DNA of 64,000 nucleotides from Volvariella volvacea V23 (lineage: Eukaryota > Basidiomycota > Agaricomycetes > Agaricales > Pluteaceae): the NCBI GenBank assembly GCA_000349905.1, contig KB722742.1:317097-381096 (forward strand), read 5' to 3'. Of this stretch, positions 48,554-59,125 are shown in pieces. Position 1 is the first letter of the stretch; every line of letters starts with the position of its first letter. The position numbers and the translations under genes are program-made. Below the pieces are notes generated by a model, which was not told the DNA's origin, did not search any database, and saw only the letters and a list, made by a program, of their open reading frames with translations.

Positions 48554-50604
48554 TCATCCATGTGCATTATTATTCTGCTGTCTCCGCGCTCGGGATCTCG
48601 GTCCAATCGTGACTGCGAGGTATACTAAAGGAATGTTGATTGTACCAAGTCCCGCAAGAATAATGTATGTCCACCCCGCGCCTACTGCCTTGATGATTGG
48701 CTCGATTGTGGCGACGACAACCGCGCTTAAAGTGCAACGGATAAGATTGTTCTACCAGCAGGGTGAATTTGACCAAGGCGTTGCGTACGGATACTGAGCA
48801 AACTTACACAAGCCGTGACAGAAGAGCTCTGTGTTGGTACTAAATCGATCATGAGAGTCTGGATAGAGTTCATCACGGCGATGGCGATGAAGCCAACTAT
48901 AATAGTGGGTTAATATGTGGGGTAGAGAGAGTTTAAGGCTCACCAAGTATTTGCAATACAAGGGGCCCCACAATATTCACTTTCTCTTGAATGCACCATC
49001 CATATCCTGCGCAGACGGCAACAAAAACCGCAGACATTAATGGCAGAGCCCGCAATCTTGCCTATGCAACACAAAATTTGCACTTGACTGCTTGGCGGTT
49101 TGGGGTGTGCACTCACTTTCTCTATAGGAAACGATGCATCCATTTCCTCTCCTTGCTCTCGCAGTGTCTTGGCTTTCAACCTGGCATACTCCCAATCGAG
49201 AAACCGCCCATTCGCACTGCTTCCGATTATAGTTCCCCCTCCTATGGCCAAAAAACACAGCCCGATTCTTGTCTCATCAAGAGAAGGGTATATTTCTGTG
49301 AATTGAGTGGATATCGTGGCCAGGACACCGTAGAATAAAGCACAAGCAATGGCACTGATAAACAGCAGCAATACAAGGTCCAGTTGAAGCAAGAGACGGA
49401 GGGGATTGCGGAATGCTTTTTTCGTCTCTTTTCTTGCGGCTTGCGTCTCCGTACCCCGACCAATTACAGGTATAATGGGCGTATATACGAAGGACTTAGG
49501 TTTGGTGCTACCATTGCCAACAATAACCCGCAGGGTTTCTGGGAGAAATCTCGAAAAACGATGATAAGCACGATAACAACTAATATGTGGTGCACATTGG
49601 GACTTACAATATAATTGCGACTAGGCAAACTGAAGAAGAAATGCAAAGGAACCAGAAAATCGACCTGATTCCCCGTTCTGTGAGGTTGCATTGTCTGTGC
49701 CATGTACCACCCACCTCCATCCTAGGTGATCTGACAAGGCACCACCAATAACTGGTCCAATTGCAGGTCCAAACTACGAAATTAATATAATATTCCGATA
49801 TGAGGGGACCAATCAGGAACCTACCATGGGTCCTAACGTGAAAATACCTAAGAAACCACCTCGTTCTGCTCGGGTTGATATATCTCCTATTACACCGGCC
49901 CCTGTCAATTGTTGAATAGGGTACTTGCCTCGGACTCTGAACAGATAATAATACCTATGGCTATGGTACTCGCAGACCCAGCGGCCTGGAAGCACCGCAA
50001 AACCATTAATAGCCAATAGGCGGATGTGGGAACAAGTGCCAACCCGACACAGGACAAGGATAAGACGAGCAGGCAGGCAGCATAGATTGGCCGCCTTCCG
50101 ACTTGGTCCGACAGCGTTCCCCATAGCATTGGTGCTGTTGGTTCATAATCACTGGAATCCTTGAATCGAAGTGCCACCAGCACGAACCTGTGCCTTGTAA
50201 GGCCATGTACATTGTAACCTACTAAGGGTTGAGATACAACAGCGCATATTGGATGGGGGTGGGTACAAACAGTTAGGTTGATAAGCTCTGTCGATTTGTT
50301 AAAAGCTCGTGACAGTGTTGGTATTGCGGGAAAGTAGATATTTGCTGTCAACGGACTTCCATCCGATGGCTCTGGGTCAACATTTGAGGAGTATGTGCAG
50401 TATATCACGTCACCTAAAAAGCCCAGCGACTGCAGTCAGGATGACGATTATCCATTTTTCTGCTTGGGAGTAGACACTATAAGGAGTTGAGGGATTTGAC
50501 GTGGCTTGTGGTCCCATTGGTTCAGGCAGAACATCTTGGTGACCCTGGTCTTGGGTGGTAGCAGATTGATTATGGCTCGATATTGCACTGGACAAAGCAC
50601 TCAT
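48554..50604 (-). CDS. MFS transporter, drug:H+ antiporter-1 (Qdr-like)
   Basis: This is a 12-helix proton-coupled exporter of the plasma membrane. The ATG at 50602-50604 gives MSALSSAISSHNQSATTQD; an earlier in-frame Met (50718) is possible. Helix 1 follows EKWIIVILTAVAGLF, then SPLTANIYFPAIPTLSRAFN. The motif A-type loop is APMLWGTLSDQVGRRPIYAA, then YWLLMVLRCFQAAGSASTIA. After that come STRAERGGFLGIFTLGPMVG, PAIGPVIGGALSDHLGWR, LVLLLFISAIACALFYGVLA, RIGLCFLAIGGGTIIGS and NGRFLDWEYARLKAKTLREQ, which is typical of the Qdr/Dtr branch. Around nine introns. The substrate cannot be read from sequence. Confidence 0.88.
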
Positions 50605-50853
50605 GCAGAAACAGAACGAAGGGCAGCCACGACGCTCTGTTTTAAGTCCGTACGAGTGAGCTTCTAAAAGCAGGCTTCGGGCACTTGACCCTACAAGTAG
50701 TAATTGGTCAACCATCACGCGTTAGACCGACGGCATCGCACCCGTGGGTGTGACGGCTTCGGCCTCCAGGGTCCAGCTTAAGCTTCGGGAATTATCACAG
50801 GATGTATAAAGGGCTTTGTGCTGGACGTCACCGGGTCAACAGCCAATGGAAAG

Positions 50854-52051
50854 CTATCGTAAGTACGTTGGTAGCACTACATCTAAGGCCTTCAATGGCT
50901 CAGAACTGTGACGGGACAAAAGGTCTTCAAAGGCGAAGAACTTGTCTGGGTACTCTTCCACTGTGCTGGCTTGAACTACGTTATTTAGCTTGAGCTGCTC
51001 AACCTACGCAGTTTGAATAAGACCAACGCGTCATCATGTGACTCGGAGAGAGCTAACCTGTGACCTTGTTAAGGTAAAGGAGTTTTGGGGGAGACGTTCC
51101 ATTACGGCGCCCTGCAACGTGCCAAAGGCGAATGGCAGAGATAGGACTGGGCGTCTTCTCCCAGTGCATTGCAGCACGAGCCTCATGAGTTCAGCGAACG
51201 TCATTACTTTAGGCTGGGTTAATGTGTCACAAATTGCAGACAGGTCGTGCGCGCACCATTAGGGCCACCAGCTTCGGTAATCTTGCCTGCAATGAATCGC
51301 TGGATGTTTGGTTCTGGTCTCGTCATAATCTCAATACCATGGGATATGTCTCCAACATAAATTGGCTGCAGAAGAGAAGTGCCGCCTCCGAATACTGGAA
51401 GGAAAGGGAGGAACTTAGACAGGCGGGCAAAACGCTAGTCAATGCCAATATAGTCAAAACGATTTCATGGCTTTCTGTTGGTCTTACGTTGAAGAAATCA
51501 TCCTCTGGACCAAATATGATGCTTGGTCGAACGATGGTTGCGTCAGGGCAGGTTTCTAGAATAGACCGTTCTGCTTGGCCTTTCGTCCTTGAGTATGGGA
51601 TTTTGCTCTTTGGGTCTGCACCAATTGCGCTGATGTGAATAAGTTTTGCTCCCACGTTTTGCGAGGCTTTAGCGATGTTCTCTGCTCCTTTGAGTTGAAT
51701 TTCTTCGAATTCCTCAGAAGTCCCGTGGAGGAGTCCTACGAGTGAAACTACAACATCTGCTCCTTCCAACGCCGGCGTTATTGTTTCTGGTTTAGTGACA
51801 TCAATGGCTACAGGAGGCGCCAGTATCCTGCACGGGATTTCACGACTCAGTACTCCATGGATTCTTGCTGGCTTGCGAGAGGAAATCTGGATCGTGATGG
51901 GTGTTCGCGATTTAGACGCGTTTTTTCCTATCGCACGCGCAATGTTGGAACCTATATACTAGTCAGAGCAAGAATAAACCAGTGGTCGCACGAATCAACC
52001 AAGAAATCCGGCTCCACAGAGAACGATCCTCCGTGCAGGGGGGATGGTCAT
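50854..52051 (-). CDS. NDUFA9-like atypical short-chain dehydrogenase
   Basis: This is a Rossmann-fold protein of the NmrA/NDUFA9 type. The ATG at 52049-52051 gives MTIPPARRIVLCGAGFLG, with the GxGFLG dinucleotide loop completed across a 48-base intron by SNIARAIGKNASKSRTPITI. Later: AIDVTKPETITPALEGADVV, VSLVGLLHGTSEEFEEIQLK, GAENIAKASQNVGAKLIHIS, AIGADPKSKIPYSRTKGQAE, ILETCPDATIVRPSIIFGPE and DDFFN, then PIYVGDISHGIEIMTR. This order (VGLL, HISAIGAD, YxxxK, VRPSIIFGPEDxFFN) is that of the complex I 39/40-kDa subunit and its bacterial relatives. It ends KALDVVLPTYLR at the stop at 50854. The N-terminus does not look like a classical mitochondrial presequence, so a complex I role is uncertain. 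Confidence 0.75.
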
Positions 52052-52237
52052 GGCAAGCGATGCAATGTGCTAAGTTCGTGAAGCGGCCACTGAGTAGTCC
52101 GTAGTCGTGACCAGTGAGAAGATGTTTAGCTAAGCCTGAACTATTTGCACTCGACTGCATTGTTCAGCAAATATACGTACAACAGCAAAAACATAATATA
52201 ATCCATAAAGATATTCCATTAAAAAGTCCTCAAGGCG

Positions 52238-54134
52238 TCAGGAATCGAAATCATCGATGTTACCAAGTATAAGCTCAGGTTCCGTTGACATAGAATATTT
52301 TCGTGTTTTTGAGAGTGGGCGAATGGCCTCTTCCAAAGGCTCTTTTGGTTGAGGGGTGGAGGTAGGTAGTTGCGGGGGGAGGCGGATTTCTGGTACAGGC
52401 CCTGAAAAGTCCTTGCCAGTCATTCTAGACAACGTCCTAACATCTAGTGACGCCATTAATGCAAGCGAATATTCAGGAGTCTGTACGCATACCCATCGGA
52501 ATAGTATTGCGAAGACAATACTCTATTCTGGCGTGATTCTTCTTGTCTTCCGCCTTAAACTTATTCTTACATGATTTCCGATCTCGACCAGGGAGAACAT
52601 AAGCAATTAATTCATAATTTTCACCATATTGAGATAGAGCCTGTTGAACGAACCGTTAACACAATAGGTGTAGCCTTTGACGTAGGAGTCTCACCTCGTA
52701 AAACCTTTCTGTTTCCTCTGCGCTCCATCTGGCACCACGATAGCGCTTTCCATACGTTCCAGAGTTTACAAACTTGGTATGGTCGGATTCAACGACGTGG
52801 GTGTACTCCTCCAGGTTGACGGGTTCTGTACGATCAACTACAAGAGAATCTTCGTCGATCACGGTCTCCCCGTTAGGTCCTATGCGAATTTGGACGTTAT
52901 ATCGGCTGGTAGCAAGATCTTGTGAATAATCGAAGGCATCTGGTTCAGCGTTCCCCCCTTGCGTACTGTCACTGAGTGAGTTAGCAATTCCACCAGGAGA
53001 GACTGGGGGTGGAACAGGCATTCTTGAGGGGTCATCGTCATCCTCCTCTGATCTGCCATATTTTTTTCGTTCCATCAAATCTCTCATCCGGGCACGTTTC
53101 TCCCTATTCGCTGCTTTCCACGCCGCGTGATTGTTAACAACCTCTGCAGCTTTGCTACTGATTCTCCCTTGACCAGTATCACTGCATATTGCGGCCATAG
53201 TGGTCACAGTAGGATCTAGCTCCTCTCCAGGATCAGCACTGGGGTCGAACGGTGAAACGGATGGTCCGCGAGAACTACGACTACGCGGGGCTGTCGAAGG
53301 CGACTTCTGGTCTCTTTTGACGGATCTTTTGATGGGCCCTCCTACACTTCTCTCGTCATTGGGCACCCGCTTTCGCTTGGTGCTTGAAGCAGCAGGTGGT
53401 GACAAACGTTCCACTGAACTAGCGATTGTTCGCCCTCGGGCCGGGTGTATCGGGGGAGGAGCTGGGACGGGTAGAGCTGTTTGTCCACTAATCTGAGCGT
53501 CTTCACTTTGTATAGCATCGATGTGGAGATGACTATCTGAGGTTGCCGTTTGAGGGTTCGGAGGAAATATCAAGGNNNNNNNNNNNNNNNNNNNNNNNNN
53601 NNNNNNNNNNNNNNNNNNNNNNNNNNNNNNNNNNNNNNNNNNNNNNNNNNNNNNNNNNNNNNNNNNNNNNNNNNNTCGCATCGGGCATTGCTGTTGGTAC
53701 ACTTGTGTTATCAGATATAGGGATACCATCGGAGTCGTGCCGAGCGCTGGACACGAAGAAACCTTGAGAAGGGCGTTGAGAAAGGGATATGGGGGATGGG
53801 CTCAGAGGATTTCGTGTAAGTTGGATAGCTTGTCCTGTTGAAGCCCGGGTGCTCTCCAATATTGAAGAGCCATTCGATTGAGTCCCGGCAGAGGCGTCGG
53901 GAATAGATTCCTGAGAAGCTAGAGAAGGACTTCTAGTATTGTAATTTTCATTTATGACAGTAGTGCTGGGCTCATCAACTTCTTGAGAAGTGCCCTCGGA
54001 TTGCGGGATCTGAGGTCGAGTCCTGAATTTTGTAACAGGCTTGAATACAGCGCCACCTTTCTCTAAGAAACAAAAAGACTTAGTAGATGTACATGAGTTT
54101 TCTCTGTCACAAACTTACGAACTCGAGAGGTCAT
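52238..54134 (-). CDS. BDP1: TFIIIB subunit BDP1 (SANT domain), interrupted by a gap
   Basis: This is a component of TFIIIB that completes RNA polymerase III pre-initiation complexes. The ATG at 54132-54134 gives MTSRV, a GTAAGT intron, then QKGGAVFKPVTKFRTRPQIP. A long Ser/Pro-rich region with a KRKR motif follows, cut by the 100-N gap at 53576-53675. The conserved part is YNVQIRIGPNGETVIDEDSL, VVDRTEPVNLEEYTHVVESD, HTKFVNSGTYGKRYRGARWS, AEETERFYEAL and YGENYELIAYVLPGRDRKSC then KNKFKAEDKKN, the extended SANT domain. The last exon has MASLDVRTLSRMTGKDFSGP and ends GNIDDFDS. Divergent from the zinc-ribbon orphan, 124 bases apart. Confidence 0.93.
53576..53675. other. Assembly gap (100 N) inside BDP1
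   Basis: There is a run of exactly 100 N, a gap placeholder. It removes part of the Ser/Pro-rich N-terminal region of BDP1. The reading frames on either side need not be in register because the true gap length is unknown. Confidence 0.95.
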
Positions 54135-54258
54135 ATATCGAGGTGAGGGAATGATGAACCCCTTTACAAGATATATTCAGATGCCTTGTCTTGATGACAG
54201 CAAATCTTTTATAACAGCGATAAAACAAACACAAACACTAATACCACAATTCTTGAAC

Positions 54259-55997
54259 ATGAGTCAACATCCATTTATCGAATTCCCTGTCGGAGAAAGG
54301 CCTGGGTGGGAGATAGAACACGGAAAGGGAGAGGATTTGAAGTCAATAGCGGACAGGTAGACTTGAGTTTTGTCGTGATCCTTATTACTGACCCTTGCAC
54401 GACGCCAGCCTCACGCTGTATCAGTCACTTCGCCAGTGTCAGTTTAGTCCTGCGCTTTCACAAGGACGAGTGTGCTAAGCGCGTGATTCAGCTCGCAATA
54501 GATGGATATATTCCACATTTCCCAAGTTTTGGAGCAAAGGAAGAGGAAAGCTGACCTCGGAGACTGCACCTTCAAACAGTCATTGTTTTCGGGCCAAATT
54601 TGAGCTCGAAATAGGGCCACACATTTTCCCAGACACAATTCTCTATGAGGTCCAATACACACCCCCTCAATCTTCTTCGTCTTCTGCTAACCAGGCGCAT
54701 ACATCCAATACCTGGAGGTCCACTCCCTATGTTCACTATTTGCCTCAGAACCAGCTAGCGGCAGGCACAACCCCACCCATCATTGCAAGTACACCAACAA
54801 GTCAAGCCCGAAGCAACAATCCTGCGCCCTCTTCTTATTCTGTGAAGCCAAATTCTTCACCTGTGGTTTCCTCTCTCACGACGGTCACACCTATCACTCC
54901 TGCACTCATCAGCAAGGTTAATACAGCTGCTGCAACAAACCCAATTCTCGCTAATCTACTACACCTTGCAGCAGCTGGTCGTGCCTCGCCTGATCAACTA
55001 AAGACCTTAGGCCTGTTGATACAATCACTTTCTGATACTCCACCTGAGCCAAATTTGGTGGAGCGTTCTCTACCGGTACCCTCGCACTCGCACCCATTAG
55101 CGCCCTATAATGCCGCCCATTCTCCGAGTATCGCAGCCCAGCAGCCCCAAACCCCTGTACCACCGGTGAAGGACTTTGATCTTATATTAGAATTTCAAAA
55201 TCTACCAACTGAGCGCTGGCTTCTCCCTCGCGGACCTGTTGTTTGCCACAAGCTCCCCGGTGAATTTCCGACTGATATATTCCTTACCGTTCGAGTGCCC
55301 TTAGGTACGGATGAGACCTTGGCAGAAAAACCTGATTGCCCAATGCCTCAAGCGGTGGTATTCTGCCTCAAAACTGTTCCACTTCTCGTGTGGGACACGT
55401 TGGTGCGCTGGATTGGTGGAGAGGAAAAGATGGTTGCAAATCAGAAGATTTTAGATAGATTGGTAAGTTTCCTGGGTAATCGATTTTCGTTGTTACAAAC
55501 TCAATTTCGCAGCCTCGACACGACGACACTTTTCTTGCACACCAGATTGCGGAGGGTACACTCCTAACGCAGTTACAAGCTGTAAGTTGATTCTTTGATG
55601 AACTGACTCTAAAAGTGACACTCTCGGAGGTTTCCACAGGCTACTCTATGAAGCTCATTAAGCCTGGTGTATACGCGGGCCATCGCGCAAAACGTAAAAG
55701 TACCGCCAAAAAGCCAACGACGGTTCAGCGAGGACAAGGAATTGACGAGGCGCCCACCAAGAGACCTCGATCCAGTGCTTCCACTCCAATCCAGTGCGAG
55801 TCCTGCAAGAAACAAGACGTACCCCTCATATTGAATGGTCGTAAGTCTTGGGATTGTCTAGTATCACGACAAGCCAATAAGTGGATGCAATTTTAGGTTT
55901 CTGTCGACCGTGTGCCGAGGCCAGAACAAACCGAACAGCAAACGCGCTACCCCAGCCACTTTCAACTACATCTCAAGACCCAACTTGTAATAATTGA
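54259..55997 (+). CDS. Uncharacterised protein with a C-terminal Cys4 zinc ribbon
   Basis: The ATG at 54259 gives MSQHPFIEFPVGERPGWEIE, then HGKGEDLKSIAD. An intron of about 145 bases (GTAGAC to CAATAG) joins in phase to RWIYSTFPKFWSKGRGKLTS, then FRAKFELEIGPHIFPDTILY. A Thr/Pro/Ser-rich stretch follows, then a conserved-looking block: FDLILEFQNLPTERWLLPRG, PTDIFLTVRVPLGT, LVWDTLVRWIGGEEKMVANQ. After two introns come MKLIKPGVYAGHRAKRKSTA, a bipartite basic segment (KRPRSS), and the zinc ribbon CESCKKQDVPLILNGRFCRP then CAEA (C-x2-C..C-x2-C), whose second half is in the last exon. I do not recognise a named family; a chromatin or transcription role is only a guess from the basic motifs and the ribbon. 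Confidence 0.7.
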
Positions 55998-56178
55998 GGC
56001 GGTGTAACATTCTACAGCTGAGAGTTTACTTTAAGAATTTGAACTAGTAGCCATCGTTATGAATAATGATCTTGCGTGTGTGGGTATAAATAATACAAAT
56101 GCGTGTCCCATGTAGGTGTCCATGAGTAATAAAAAATTAAGAGATAAGATGAAAGAGCGACAGCAGTGACAAAAAGCG

Positions 56179-58991
56179 TTAAGAAAGCACCCGGAGAGAC
56201 CAGCCGAGCCACCAAACTAATGTGCCTAGCTGAAGGAAAGAAAATGCAGCGCCTAGAATGCATATCGTCCAGAAGAAAGCAATAGATGCCCAAAACATGG
56301 GCAGAATAACCCAGCGAAAACTCTCGTATGGTATCCACTGCAGCCTATAGGACATTAGTGAACAAGCAAGGTACGTTGCCGAGCTAGTAATGATCCAGGA
56401 CGTTGCGCAAATTAAGGAAAGAACAACCCAGTGGCAAAACGTTCGCCTGGGAAGTGACTTGATGGAATACCGTTTGGGTTCACCGGTGAACTCGTTGCGA
56501 TAAAGTGGTATAATGAGGAAGTCGCGTATATCTTCCCCAATGGTTTTTCCATATGTGCGCCAGAAAGGTGTGATGGTGTCGAAAAGGAAGGTCAATACGT
56601 TCATACACCACTCCCAAACTTGTTGGTACTTGTCGCGGTAGTTCTCTTCCAGTACAACAATGTCGGAGAGCTGGCCAACAGGTTAGCCAGATAAAGGATG
56701 CAACCTAATCTAACATACCTCAACATATGGTGTTGATGTTTCCGCAAGGACTCTCTTGTAGGTCTCCTTCACGTTCACGTGTGTGTCCCTTACCCGATTC
56801 AATAGCGAAGCAACACGGTGACCTTCTTCAGTCATGACCCGCTGATTCTCCTGCAATTTGTCTAGTGATTCACGCAGCGAGTTTATAGACTGATCAAGTG
56901 ACCATTTGCATTCAGGTGCATGGTTCGCTTCTAGGAACTGTCGGAACAGCGCCCGTTGGCGAACTAAACGGCAATGAATGTCTTCTACAGCTTTCCAGCC
57001 TTTAAGCTTCCGGGTGTTCCCTGTTACAGCGGCTGGGTCGTGATTCAAGGATTCGGACAGTTCCTTTATATGTGGGATATCTCGAATTCCCAGGGGTCTG
57101 AGCGTGTTGCTCTGGAGAACCTCATGCTCTCGCACGAGTGCAGATATACGATGAAGTAATTGACGACTACGAGCATTTTGAGCCGTGATATCAGCGAGAA
57201 CCCTAGAGGTAATTCGTCAAGTTGTACAAGTTAATATGCAGAAAAGACCTACCGTGTCTTATGCATATAGCCAATAGCAAGCCTCTTTTCGTCTATTTCC
57301 ACTTTTCGGGGTGAATTTGCGGGCTTTGAGGTGGCTAGCATTGATGGAAGCGAGACTCGAGTAGATCGCGCCGTTCCAGATATCTCGTTGAGTTCCCTTC
57401 CACCAAGGGAAGGTCTAGACCGAGAATGTCGGCTCACATCGAGGTTGGACGCTGATGTCGAGGAGTCGTTCCTAAACTCAGGTGGAGATATTAAGCCCGA
57501 GGACGGCGAACCATGATCTATGACAATCCGTAGTTCACTGCCCAGGTCGGATGGTACGTTGCTCTGCGGCCCAACATCTGAATCAAGTGGCGATTCGTCG
57601 ATTACTTCATTCCTACTGCTAGTTTCACTTTGTATAGGAAGTGACCCCCTACTCGGCGAATCAATTCCATCTTCATAGACCGGGGGGAGCCGAGTTTCAG
57701 ATGCACGACTTTTTGTTGATCTAGAAGACATAGCGCTGTCGACAGGGTAAGACAGCGATTGAGACTCTTGGTGATACAAATAATCCTTGGGCTGATCTTG
57801 AGAGTGGATACACCGTTCAACGACAGCAGCAGATAGATAGCGTGGGGACCTCGGGACGAGGGTCCTAGACGCTTCATCTTCTTTCAACCATGAAAATGGT
57901 TCTAAACTTTCTAAAGAGACCCTTGCATTGGGGGACTGTTCTCTGTACCATCGATAAACATCCAGAATATTGAGGGTGGGATATTTTGGGGAAGGTGTCA
58001 TGAGATGATAACGACGCTCAAGCTGGTTCTTGACAACGTTGGCCTTACTAATTGTCTGAAAGGAGCATTTTCGCTTAATGTTGTTAATGTGCTCTGCATC
58101 AGAATTAGTTCGCTAAGCTGTAATTTGATATGAGACCAAGAAGTACCTGTGTACAGCTTCTCAAGCTTATGTATTTGATCTGCTGTACTAGCCAACGAAG
58201 GTGTATTACGGCGCTTCGAGAGAGATAAACTCCAACGCTTGTCAGATCGAATTTCCGTTGCGGCTGATGACCAATCGAGAGTCCGCCCATCGTCTACAGA
58301 GCACGGCAGTGGGTGTGTATTCAGGTCAGCCATGGATGAAAATGAGCCCATCTCCATAGACTTAGCACTTGAGGGTGTGGTTGGTCTATTCCTCTCATCG
58401 AAACGGCGTTTAGGTAGGGGTTGAGGTGAAGGGCTGCTTGTGGCCGTTGAGGATGATGCGCGACGATGCTCACGGTGCCAAGTTGGGATGGAATCTTGCT
58501 GCGCACGTAACCTTGCCTCGCGCTGTCGCTTCAGAAACACCGCACGCTCTACATCCTGCATGATTTTCGGGTCTGAGAGGCAACCAGAGTTAGAAGTCCA
58601 ATTAGGGTCTGAGGGCTATGACTTGCCTTCCCTAGCTGAGAGAATAAATGAAATCAGTAGTTCTAAGGGCAAATGTAGTTGACTCACAGAGGTCGTACTC
58701 GTCATCAAGAGACAGGGGACCTGCACCATCCACCTCGTTGTGGCGGAGGGCACCATCTGAGGGCACCAACATACTGGAGGCAGCCGTACGTCGGGGACGA
58801 GATGGGTCAGAACTCGAGTTGGAATGGAGGGCTTCGGAGCGGTGGCGTTGTCGAACATGGTTGACTGGGGGCATTTGCCTGGGTAAGGACCTGAGGACCT
58901 TGTCCGGGTCCGGGCGGGCATCGAGACTACTATAAGCGTGAGGCCGTTGTGCAGATTCTGAGTACTTGAGGAAAGGGTCCCTATCGGCCAT
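56179..58991 (-). CDS. Uncharacterised Ser-rich coiled-coil protein with C-terminal membrane helices
   Basis: The ATG at 58989-58991 gives MADRDPFLKYSESAQRPHAY. Exons continue with DPKIMQDVERAVFLKRQREA, RPTTPSSAKSMEMGSFSSMA and LSLSKRRNTPSLASTADQIH. Later come a segment YPTLNILDVYRWYREQSPNA, a long Ser/Pro/Glu-rich middle, and helical stretches: AQNARSRQLLHRISALVREH, CRLVRQRALFRQFLEANHAP and LRESLDKLQENQRVMTEEGH. The last exon has TITPFWRTYGKTIGEDIRDF, LIIPLYRNEFTGEPKRYSIK and three hydrophobic segments (HWVVLSLICATSWIITSSAT, FRWVILPMFWASIAFFWTIC, AAFSFLQLGTLVWWLGWSLR). About 870 residues, six or so introns. It looks like a tail-anchored multi-pass membrane protein. No named family recognised. 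Confidence 0.72.
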
Positions 58992-59125
58992 TAGCTACTG
59001 ACATGTAGAAGGATAGGGGCCACGGTGAACTGGGACTATGGTTAGCAGAAAAGACTAGTTGGTGGTAAAGGAGCAAAGGGCTGTGATTTTGAAATGTTAC
59101 ATTGTGTGACACTCCCACCTCCCAC

